Assembly: GCA_031763025.1 (NCBI GenBank)
Contig: JASSKH010000014.1
Location: forward strand, 12,161,201-12,225,200
Reading direction: 5' to 3'
Length of the DNA stretch: 64,000 nt
From: Macrocystis pyrifera
Taxonomy: Eukaryota > Sar > Phaeophyceae > Laminariales > Laminariaceae
Shown here piece after piece: positions 1 to 11,580 of the stretch; the first letter of the stretch is position 1, and each line of letters begins with the position of its first letter. The notes under the pieces were generated by a model. That model did not search any database. It saw nothing but the letters and a program-made list of their open reading frames with translations, and had not been told where the DNA came from. The translations under genes were made by a program, and so were the position numbers.

Positions 1-148
1 CGGGGACGACGGGGACAGGGCGAGGAGCAGGGTTGTTGTTGCCGCGGCCGCGCCCAAGGCCGTGGCGGGGTGTGTGAAGGCGATGTCCTCGGCGTTGGGA
101 AAAAGTCGAGCGGGTGCCGTGGCAGGCGGCGAGGAGGCTCGAAAGGAG
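1..148 (+). CDS. Partial exon of the SAM-domain gene, Ala/Gly/Arg-rich
   Basis: The frame beginning at base 2 is open from the window edge and encodes a low-complexity Ala/Val/Gly/Arg/Lys stretch that ends ...GGEEARKE. A donor GAG|GTGTGG follows at 149, after a complete codon, which fits the phase-0 start of the next exon at 690. After the donor the sequence becomes G/T-rich and loses coding character. No domain can be named. The exon is supported only by composition and phase, so it could also be 3' sequence of something else. Confidence 0.4.
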
Positions 149-3100
149 GTGTGGGTTTTTCGGTTGATGGGAAGGGGGGGGTTCTTTTTTTTTGTGGAGG
201 CGGAGAGGGGGGCGGATGAAGTGGGCTTTGTTGTTTTGCTATTGATTGGCGTATGTTGTTTGGTGCCCCATGTTTTGGTTTTGCCCCCGGTATTGATTCG
301 GTGGCCTGGAGGAGTTGGATGGGTGTGTTTGTTTTTTGCCGGTTGGGGGGAGGGGTTGTAGGAACTGGGTTTGATGGGCTTTTGGCTTGTGGGGCTTTTT
401 GACGGCTTGGACTTTTTTCGTCGCCGTTTTTTTGGCCGTGCGGAAACAGTTTGTGGGAGTTTGACTTTTGAGGTCATGGTGTGCACTTTTATGTTGGTTT
501 TGCCGCTTTCGCGAAGCAGGTGTGCCTGGCCTCGAACTTTTTTTTATCGAGGTATTCCATCAGCTAATACCTGGTACGTATGTAAAACGGTTTCCTGGTA
601 TATATAGCTTTCAACTATTACGTGGCGCGGGTGTATATGTTTGTGTATCCCACCGTTTTTAACATGTAATTGGCGTTTTTGGGAAGCAGGTGTACCTGGC
701 CGCGAAGTCTCTGTTGAGCAGCTCCAAGTTGCCGATAAAAATGGCCGGTGTTACGCTGGCCGCCGCCCTGTACGCTGTCGAGGGGGACGGTGCGAAAGAG
801 GCTCTCGGGATGGAGGACATGGAGTTCCGGATCAAGGCACAGGTGGGCGGCGAAATGTTGTGTTATACGAAGGATGTGGTGATGAGTTTTCATTAGCTGC
901 TGCAGCAGCGGCGTAATAGCGGTAGAAACGGTGACATTCAAGTAGTAGTATAGTGGTAGGGTTACAACTAATAGCAGGTACCAGTATAGTATTACGGGGG
1001 ACCATAGTAAATAGGACCAAAAACTGTTAGTAAAAATAGGTAAACATATAGGTTTTTATGTATACCATAGGTCCTTTTAACTATGGACCCCCGTAATAGT
1101 TGTAAATAGTATCATCGTAGCAGTAGTGGTGTGGCGGTAGCGAGGGTAGTAGCGGCAGATAGGGGTGTGGGGGGAGGTGGTGGATGCTCTCAGCTCTTCT
1201 CTGTGGGCTAAGGGTTTGCTGGTGCTGCTGTGATTGCTCTCGGTCTGAGCAGTACGCACGCGAGGGTTTGGCTATTCACTCCGAGGCGTTTTTGTGAAAG
1301 ATTAGACGCGCTTCTCTATTTTCGGCTAAGCAGACACCTTCTTTCTCGTCGTGATTTGATGTTGTTTTGGTTTGTGCGGATGTTGTTGCTATTTTTTTTT
1401 TCTCGATCACAGCAGTACGTACGTGATGGTTTCGCTATTCGCTCCAGGCGTTTGGCGAACGGGTCGACGTAAGCCCCCTACCCCCACAAACAACCTGTGA
1501 AAACCTTGGCGGCCAACTTGGAGAAAATAGTATAAAAGCTGTTGTCTTTTTTACACAAACCCTTACCCCGGCCGCTTGCAAAAAGTCTCCGGATGAAGAG
1601 GTGGTGGGGAATTAATGCAGATTGCCAACCAGTATGTCCAAGGCTGGGCCGGACATTTAGCACTACTTCCCCCGCTCTTTATTTGGATACAGGTGGAAAG
1701 AGCTTTCGCCGATGCTGATGCTTCTAAGGAGGTATTGGTGGCGGCGGCGACGGCGGTGCCTGATGGTCCGGCGGTTGCGGCCGATGGTGTTGGCCGAGGT
1801 AGCGGCTACGGCGATGACGACACTCTCGACCTCCTCGTCTCGCCAAATGCCACACCCGAGCAAAGCCGCCATGGCTCCCGTTCTTCGTCCGACCTTCTGG
1901 CGGAAAATCGTGTTGCTTTTGGTGGTGGTGTTGGCAGTGATAGTGGGGGGGGCTTCGGGCCTGTGGTAATCCCGGCCGGAGGAGGAGGAGGAGGAGGAAG
2001 GCCGGGCGAAGACGGTGAGGCGATAAGAGATGATGACGTCCTCGGTGGTGATGGGTTAGTTGCCGCGGGGCTCGCCGACACCGCCGCAGTCGGCCCTAAC
2101 GGTACGATTACCGGTAATGCTAGCGGTACTGTTGACGGTGGCGCCGACCCAGACGACGCGGCGACTCACCTACCGGACCTCCGGATGACCGCGTCACCCC
2201 CCATCGCCGAAGAGGAGGAGGAGCGGGTGGGACGAAGCTCCACCACGACGGGAAGGCGGCCGCCATCGTCGGTTAACCTGGCGCTCGATCGAAAGCTGGC
2301 GGCTGCGGGCGGGGCATCGGAGGCCGGAAAAATCGGAGTCGGAGCTGCCGAGGGCGAAGCTGGAGGTGGGACCGCAGCCGGGGCAGGGGGGTTGGCGGGG
2401 AGGCAGACCCCGGGGCAGACAACGCCTCGGTCTTATTCGAGGAGGGGCGGTCAGGGGACGCCGTCTTCGGCGTACCGCGGGCTGGGGAAGGCGGGCTTAC
2501 GGACGGCTGCCGAGAGGGAGGCGCGCTATTTGGGAACTCAAATGTGAGAGCTTGATTTAGGGGTCTGTTGTGGGGGAGTTGTTTGTTGAGTTATGGGGAG
2601 GGATTTTGGGGGGTCGGGGGGGGCGTCAGTGAGGGTCCTATTTGAGTTTTCTTTTTACGACTTGGCTGATTCTGTTTTTAGCGGTCGGTACGCGCCTTGG
2701 TTGTTTTTTTTTTTTTTCGCACGCAGTCGATAATTTCTTCGGCCGAGATTTTGTTGTTGTTTTCTCTTTCGCGTTGTTGTCGACTTTTTTCGGTGCTCTT
2801 GGTAGCGGTGTTGTCGTTGTTCATGAAGGTGGTGGTGGTGGTAGCTGTGTTGCTGTTGTCGTAGACGTCTTTGTTGTTGCTGTGCTTATGGTTGTAGTTG
2901 CGGTCTGCTCTGTGTGTCCGCGAGTAGCACTACATTCCCAAAAAGTGTGAGCGCAACTTTTTTTTATCGAAGATTCGAATGAAAACGGTGCAGAGCGTTA
3001 TCCAACACTACTAGGTGATATTTTATCTACCACTGTATGCTTGAAAAGAACCGTTGGAGAGGACGATGCGGCACCCGTCGAGCAAAGGCTGCGGACACTT

Positions 3101-5909
3101 GACTGAGTATCATAGTATTTAGTAGCAAGAAACCGCTGTGGCTGGTGTTTGTTGTGTTTTTCGCACGCTGTCCCAGCCCCCCCCCCCCCCCCCCGCCGTT
3201 CCGCCCCGCGCCTCGGGACTAATGTCCCACACGTCTGATATATCACACTATATTTGTAGGTCATTTATAGATCCTCACCTGCCGTTAGTAGATGGTGTGC
3301 AGGATATGTTCGAACATAGATCTAACCCAGCAAACAGGTTATACCTGGATCATGCAGGTTTTGCGGTCTATATCCTGTGAAAGATGCACGATAGGTGATG
3401 AAGAGGGAGAAGCTTCGATCCGTGTCCTCTTGGTGTGTACTGTTCGCGCGTCGATGGCAACCCTGCGCGCAACCCCGAGACGACCGCTCGGACTTCTTCG
3501 CTTTGCCGACCCGCACTAACTCACTAAGACAAACTGACCCCATGCGCACAGGCTGGTTCTCCCGGAGGGCGAGCGCAACGTGTGGGATGACATTCTGGAC
3601 CAAGCTCTGCTCAAGGCCCCGAGGCTGGAACCGTGGCGGAAACGCCGCTTGTCCGCCGAGAGCATGCCGGCGCCGCCCCCGCTGCCACCCCCGCCCCCTG
3701 CTCCCCGCAGCTTGCTGCCCCGGGAGCGCGACGAGGAGAGCGAGGATTCCCCCCCTGCCCCTCCTCTTCCTCCTCCCCCTCCCGCCTATTCTCTCAGGAT
3801 CCGACCTCCCGTACGATCGGAAGAGGGCTCAGCAGCCGTGGGAGCGTCACCGGAGCCGGAGAAATCAATCGTAACTTCGGGAGCGTCAACAGCAGCAGCA
3901 GCAGCATCAGCAGCAGCAGCATCAGCAGCGGCAGCACCGGGAGAGGAGGAGGTGTCGACAGAGGTAGTAGCAGTGGTAGTAGCGCCGCGGGGCGTGCGGG
4001 ACTTTGGCGATTGTGATGACCTACTGCTGGAGATTGAGGTGGACGATGTGGAGAGGGAGTGGAGCCGACCGAATGCATCGGCGGAGCCGCGGGAGCGGGG
4101 AAGCGGAGGGGTGGGGGGGCGGGCGCGGGAGGTGACGGGAGTTTCGTCCTTGGCGGGGGCGCTGACGGAGCCGACGGCGGCGTCGGGGGGGGGGAGGAGA
4201 GAAGGACGAGTCTACGTGGGCGGTAACGGTGGGAGGAGAAAGGAAAGAGGCGTCAGTGCTAGCGCGATCGGCGGATGAGTCTTTGCGCGAGCGTCTGGCC
4301 AAGATGGGGGAGCGGCGAGAGAGGAAGGGGTCGGGAGGGGCTGATGCGTCGAGCTTGAGCTTGTCTTTTGCTGAGCGACGCCAACTTCTCCGCGCGCCCG
4401 GCTCTTGGACCAGCGGGGCTAAGGACGGCGACGGTGGTGGTGGTGGTGGTGGAAGTGGTGGTGGTGGCCCGGGTAGTGGCTTGAAGCTGTCGATGGCGGC
4501 TTTGCGCGGGAGTAACGGCGGCAGCAACTTGGGCAGCCCGTCCTCGAACATGGTCATCACGCAGGAGGCGCTGGGAAACCTGGAGAGCAACATGGCGTCG
4601 CTGAGAGGCAAGGGTCAGATCACGGAGGGAAACCGCGCGAACCGGCGCGATTCTCTAAACCGCAGGCTTATGCGCGGCGGATCGGTGGGCGCGGGACAGC
4701 TGGTGCCGAAAGGCGCCACAGTGGACGTTAGCGGCGCGATGGATGGCAGCAGCGTAGGAGTGAAGGCGGGCGGCGCAGGGGCGGTCGAGGCAGCAGCGGT
4801 GGGGGCCTCGCCGGCAGCTGTCAGAGCCGCGGCGGATGCTGCGGCCCTGGAGAGCCGCAGTAGCCGGCTTCGCGCCATCGCCGCTCGGATGTCGAGCCGG
4901 AAAAATAAAGTCCCCGAGTTAGCCGCCACCGCCGCTCCCGCCACCACCGCTGCCGCGGCTGGTGCTGGTGCTGCCTCTGGCGCCACCGCCTTCGACAAGG
5001 AAGAGCCTGCAGCAGCGCGTGACTTTGTCTCGTACGACGGGATCGTGGAGCTGGGAAAGTCTGGCGGAGCGCGGCGGCGGGCCGAAGACAACCCGTGCGG
5101 CCACCCTCCTGGCCTGTTGACCGACGCCGTTAGGGCTGCGATGGGTGGGCGGGTTGAGGAGGAGGGACCGGGGTGGGAGGAGGGCGAAGAGGAGGAGGAG
5201 GAGGACGTGGAAGCCGCGCGTGATTCGAGGGTTTCGTCGAGCGGAGCGTCCAGCCTGGCGGGAAGTAGGAGGAGCGAAGCGTGGGCGGTGGGGAGCGACG
5301 CTGGGAGCGAGCGAAATGGCGGGCGAGGTGGAGGTCGAGGAGCTTTTTTTGCGCAGGGCGGTCCGTCTTCAGCACGTCGAGGAAAGAGCGCTTTCTCCCC
5401 GAGGGCAACACCGGTAAGAGGCCCGGCCGCAGAGGCGGTGACAAACGGAGATTAATTTTTTTTTTTCTGGTGGGGGGTCCGAGTTTGGGGCTGGTTTTTG
5501 ATTCGACACCCGTGGACTTTTTCGTGTTTCAAGAAACGAACTGCCTTTGCCTCGGATTGGTCGAAAACTGGATCGCCGAGAGCCCATTTTTTTGGGGGGG
5601 GGGGACGAGAGAAAGTCGGCTACCTATCGATTTGACAGAAAAGTCTCACCGGTGTTGCGGAGAACTGATGGATTCAGTGTGAGGAAGTTGTCCACCTGAG
5701 CATGACGTGCTTGTTTTTTGTTTGTGCTTTTGTTTCGGCGGGATAAGGTACGGTATGGTACGATACCTTATTATGTGATACGGTGCGGTGGACAAGGTAG
5801 GGTATGCTCGCTTTTTCGTGTACTTCGTTGTTTGATGCTTCGCTGAGGAATAGTTTTGCTTTGCATTGCTTTTTTTGTTCGTTGTTGTGTTTTGGTGCTT
5901 GTGGTCGAT

Positions 5910-5940
<31 letters not shown>

Positions 5941-8900
5941 TTGCTTCGTCATGTTTTTTGTCTCGTTTCGTACTCCTTTTGTTTCATCTTTGTTCGGTTT
6001 GGCTTTTCATATGTAGTTTTTTTTAGCTGTTTTCACGTACGAGTAGGTGTTTCGTTTTCCTCTCCGAACACCTGATACTAGCGTTGCGGTCCTTGAGTAT
6101 TTTGTTACAAAAATTGTTGTGTGTGTGTGTGTTTTTTTTTTCTGTTTAGTTTTCCTCTCGCCAATGCTAACTTTGCGGGCCCTCTCTTATTTTTTATTTT
6201 CTGGTCCTTCAGCGAGCACGAACCCTTCGCATTGCTCCCGGCACGAGTTTCTGTTCGTCGTGGCTTGGTGGTCTGCAAGCGTCCAGTGTCACACATCGAG
6301 GCGCTATGGTAGGCATCGACGTTAGTTAGCGGAGAGAGACGCGAGAAGGCCCCGGGAGCACGGCCCCGCGTCGCAAGCTGCATTCGGCACACCATTTCAA
6401 CACATCTCTGGACAGAAACATATCCAACGTTTAAGCATATATATATATATATGCGTGCAAACTAAACGGCCGAGATATTTTTTTTACAGAGTTGAATGAA
6501 CGATCGCGAGTTTCCAAGTTCCACCGTTCCAAGGAATATAGGGAAACGGGACGCCTTTCGAGCTGGTTGAGATCGGATGAGTCTAAAGCGGAAGCTATGC
6601 AACCGCCGACCGAGATTTCTTTTGCTGTTGTGCCGTTTGACTATTGACGTTAATGGCGCCGGTAGCCCGCTGTAGTGCCTACGGGATGTAAAACCGCTTG
6701 ACAGCACAGCAGATGGGACTAACCCTTAAGCAGTGTGGCCGTGTGCGGAGTAAATAGTGCCGGTTGGTTGCCACTATTAATACACATAGTGCCGGTATTG
6801 TTGCCTGGCGCGTATGATACCAGCACTGTAGAGGGACCATTAATGCTGTATTTTCATGTGCATAAGTACCTCCCGCCGTCGCCCCCTGGCACTGAAAGCG
6901 AACCCTCCCCATCTGGCCATTTCGTGCCTGAAACCTACAGCAGTAGCATACACCACCCGCCGCTGGATACCTGTGTTAAGAGTACCGTTCCCGTGCGTGC
7001 TGGTACACTGGGGTGCGCGTGTTACTTTGTTTTTGTGGCCCCGTGCTTGATTTCAGGGGAACTATTAATAGCTAATGTGAGAACATCATCATCATTATCA
7101 TCATTATCGCCTGAAAAGCTACCTTCCCCCCCCCCCCCCCTTGACGCATTGAAAATTACGGTGTGGGGAGCATTATTCGTGTCGCGCACTTTTCCCTCGC
7201 CGGCATGTTCATAGGACTAGCGGTACGCCCCCCCCCCCCCCCCCCCCTCCGCCCGTGGCGCTGCAGCCATGCGTTGGCTACTGCCGTGCCTACTGCTGGG
7301 CGTACGTACCTATTGCACCGAAGGTAACCTACTGACGATGCGCCTCCTACTGCTGCACCTACTGGACCTGCTGCTCGTCTTCGCATTGACAGGATATCAC
7401 CCCCGGGGACACTCCCTTCGACTCCCCGCGTTCGGGAAGCGGTTCAGACGCCGCGTACGACAGCCTGCGAGGCGTTCTGCGCAAGGCGGATATCGGGAAG
7501 TATTTCGCTGAGTTCCGGCGAAGGGAGGTTCGGCTGGAGGAGCTCAAGCATCTCACGGAGACCGATTTGATCGAGGCAAGCATTTTTACTCCGTTGTACG
7601 TGCGTACGAGTATCACGGGTATGATGATGCCTGTTGAAGTCAAACAAAAAATAATCGACTTTTTTTTTTTTTTTAAGCTCGTTGACGTGTAACATTTGTT
7701 TGCTGTTGAATGTGTGGATTGTGTTGAGGCAAGGCCGGGGAAGCGAAGCGCGAGCCTTGTTTTCTTGGTGTTCGGATCAGCCGTATACCTGTTTCAATAG
7801 CAAGGGGGGCCATAGTAAATAGGACCAAATATTGTTGGTAAAAATAGGGAAATATATAGCTTTTTGTGTGAACCGTAGGTCTTATTTACTATGGCCCCCT
7901 GTAATGGTATACCAGGTAGATGGCCATCGGCAGATTGGTTCACGAGGAAGTAACGTGGTGGAGAATCGCCGACCAGTGCCCCCGCCCCTCTCGGTGGTGA
8001 GGTCGGGTCAACATGCTCACTCGCCCGTTGTAGTAGTAGCAGCAGCAGCGGGTTGTGCGGCTCCAACGGGAGCTATGGGTTAAATAGACATTCGACACAT
8101 ATTTTAAGCGTGCAAGTGTGGCGAGCTTAAGCCTTGTTTTTACCAATCCGCGGGAGGATTGAAAAAAAAAAAAGAAACGAACAGAGCAACTGAAACAAGA
8201 ATAATCAACGTTTAACCGTCCAACTCCGAAAAGGATCCTACTTGCAAATCCCGAGTGTTTCGTCCCCTTTAATTAGCGAACAAGGTCCAGTGGCACAGGG
8301 GCTGAGTTGATTACAGTTTCGGATTAGTAGCTATGTAATTAATGTATGCAAAAGGTAGTGGCGCGCGCGAGTGCTAAGCGCGAGTCTTTTCGTTGTTCGT
8401 TGGTTTTTCGAGGGAAGTAACAGCCTCTTCATATTATTGGGTCAGGTATGGGTGCGTTGACAATCGGCAGAATTTGTTCGCTGTTAGTTTGACTTATCGA
8501 TTGGTTGGTTGATTGATTGATTGATTTGTTGGTTGGTTGATTTGTTTGTTGCGTTATTGGCTAGTGAAGTACTGTAGCTTGCCCATCGATGCGGGCATGT
8601 CCTACCAATCGTGAGTTCATGCATTCATCTCCTCGATCCGCTGCCACATTAATTCAGTGCAAAAGCCTCTTCGCGGCAGCAGGCAATAAACATGCCTCTC
8701 CAACCCCCTGACAACAACGTTGTGTGCTACCCGCAACCGAGCTAAAAGCTGACGTAGGGAAATTGGTAAGTTGTGGGTTGGTACAACAAAAATCGGCCTT
8801 TTTTTCTGCCGTGAAAAACATTGCACTCTATTTTTTTTTTTTTTTTTTTAATCTCAAAACTGTGAGTGTAGTTCTTGTTATTAATAGTATACCCCTTTTA

Positions 8901-10337
8901 AAACTCCGCTGTAAACGAACAAAGCATCTATTGAAGTGATAATCTCAAGTAAGACGCGTACCACCGTTGGAGGTCACCCCGCGTTTTTCTGAGACCCCCC
9001 CCCCTCCCCTCGTGAAGAGCTATATGTATTGCACCGAAAAAACTGGCTCCGAAAAAAAAAAGCACGCTTTACCCGATGAAAAAAGCAACCATTCCAATCA
9101 ACCGTTGCATGGCATGGCCTAGCCCTGTAACGACAAAGCTATCGACGCAAGGCGTACGATTTCGGGTAGGTCCTCGGCTGAGAAGCCACCTCACCAGTCA
9201 GAAACATTTTCGGTCGAAAAAAAACTAGCCCTTTGGCCGCACGCGTATCGAACTATGTAGACCTGTAAACCGGCAGGATTCACGACTAATAAACTAATCG
9301 GTTGGCGCTGTTTGGCCTTATACAGTCATCAGAGTGTGATAGATTCTCGCTTGTTAAATTTTTTAGAACTTTGCTAAAAGATTTTTTTTGCAAATAACGT
9401 TCCCAGATAGAGTATTCTACTGCTGCAGCTGCTATCCACGGGGTGGTGCGCGTCGAGTGCGCTTTTCTCGGACTGTAAGCCCGAGCCCGCGCCAGCAGAC
9501 TGTATAGTAGACTGGCCACGGAGAGACGTGCCAACCGCCGACTGCGCGTCGTGCGCGAAGCAACGTCGCTATACAGCTGTGTCACTATCCAACTCATCGA
9601 TCGTTCTTGCTGTTGCTTGCTGTCGTGGGTAGCATCTTGAATTTAGAGACCATGCCATTTTTCGATTTGAAAATCTGATGACCCAAGTCGTTGGCTTTTG
9701 AGCCAAAAACTGACGACTTGGGCCGCCGGATTCTCAAATCGGAAAAAAAAAAATGTCAGATTTTGCATGAGCAGATGCTTTTCATTTTCAGAGATCGAAA
9801 AATGTACATATCTGAACCTTGAAATCGAACCGCACAGGAAACAGCCTTCAGACAAATTTCTAAGGTCGTCGGATTTGCAGTCAGTTGAGAAAAACTTTCA
9901 ACACGTTCGCATGATGTTTTTTTGCCCTGGAAACGTTGGAAAGTGGTCTTTCTCGCTTCAGAATGTGTCGGACCTCTCTGCAAGGTCTATCTGGGGGTGT
10001 TTCCCCCGCTTTTCCAGGCACTCAGATACAGAAAATCGCCATCCGAACTTTTTTGGATCCGATCCCCGATCGCACTCATGTCCACCTCGCTTGGATTGAA
10101 AAAGTTCAGATGGTGACCGCGAATCCGACGGCACAAGAATTAGTCTTATATACTGTTGAAAAAACCCTTTTCGATCCCCAACTTTTTCGATCGAGCGATC
10201 GGATTTCTCGATCGAAAACGTTTTGGGAGTCCTCTCCACCTCTCTAACCCCACGGTCACGCCGTACAGCAGCAACAGCCTAATCACCTCTCCGATGTTAG
10301 GTTGACTGCTCTACTGTTGCTGCTGCACTACTGCTGA

Positions 10338-10399
<62 letters not shown>

Positions 10400-11543
10400 A
10401 CGGAACCCGCGAGCAGGACACGCAGCAGTTTTTAGAATATTTTCGCCGGCAATGCTCCCAAGGGCGTAGAAGCTTCGGATTCGATCCGACTGACGATAGG
10501 GAAGGGGCATCCAGACACACCCCGTCGAATTTACAGGAGTGGATCGAAAACGGAACTCTTTTTTTTTTTCGATCCTTCCAATCCGACGGTATAAGAAATG
10601 GCGTAAGTACAGAAAAAAAACATTGAGTTCTTCGCTCAAGGGTGAGATCGTTTTTTTCCCAGAATGGAAAGGTTGCCACAAATAGAAGAAGGGGGGCGTT
10701 TCCGCAAATATCTGTTTTTCAGCACACGATACCGTTGTCGAAAGAAAACACGAGCGCTGATAAAACGATCGCATCCCTGTGCCAACTCGGCGCTCCTAAG
10801 GTACTAGAGATATACCATTAATAATTTTGTCCCCGAAAACCTGGGTCCAGATTTTAGTTGGTTAAAACTAACCCTGCCCCCCCACCCTCCCCCGACTCCC
10901 GCCTCTTCCCACTAAAACCACCACCCCATTTACAGATGGGCCTTCCGATGGGTGCGCGCAAGCGCTTGCTGGTAGAGATCCACGGCTCCGTTTCCCCCCC
11001 GGCGGACCCCGGCCGCGGGCCGCCACCCCCCGTCGTCGTCCTGCACGCGGCAGCTTTAGAGAGACCGGAGAGCCTTCGTTCGCCTATTTCCAGGCCGGGG
11101 ACGGATCGAAGCCTTCGCTCGCCGCGCACTACAACTGCAAACGCCGCTGCCACCACCACCACCGCGGCGTCCGGGTATGGAGGTGCTAGGGCTGTGTCGG
11201 GCTTGCAGCGGCGGCCTGAGGGCCTTCGCTCGCCTCTGTCGAGGCCGGGATCTACGCGAAGTCTCGGTTCACCATCTGCGCGAAGTCTTGGTTCGCCAAG
11301 AGCGTTGACCAGGCCACCGTCCGGGGTGGGTCGGAACCTCTCTTCGCCGCGCACCGTCGCCGCGGCCCCCAACGTGTCCGGCTTCGCAAGCGCTAGGGCG
11401 GGGTTGGGGGCGGCGAGGTCCGCGTCAAGCGGTAGCGGCGGCAGCTTGGGGACCCGAAAGAACCCCCCCTTGTCGGCGTCTTCGTTGAGGGCTAAGCTGC
11501 AGCAACATCAGCAGCAGAGGCGGCAGCAGCAGCAGGAGCAGCG

Positions 11544-11580
<37 letters not shown>

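Larger units (their letters stand above)
7576..10935 (+). other. Large GC-AG intron with repeats
   Basis: A 3,360-bp intron with donor GCAAGC and acceptor TTTACAG. It holds a MITE family 1 copy at 7801-7906, a GATT/GGTT-rich simple stretch near 8490-8550, a partial inverted copy of the 29639-30405 element at 9404-9850, a family 3 TIR element fragment at 9859-10143, and a TGC repeat at 10340-10399. No exon is recognised. Confidence 0.7.

Noticed and set aside
3395..4016. Other open frames over the start of the 3552 exon, one with poly-Ser
   Set aside because: Wrong phase with the preceding exon and they stop inside the exon. The Ala-rich frame continues into an acidic helical patch.
4021..5091. 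Two long - strand frames (196 and 158 codons)
   Set aside because: Shadows of the large + strand exon, with no start, domain or splice support.
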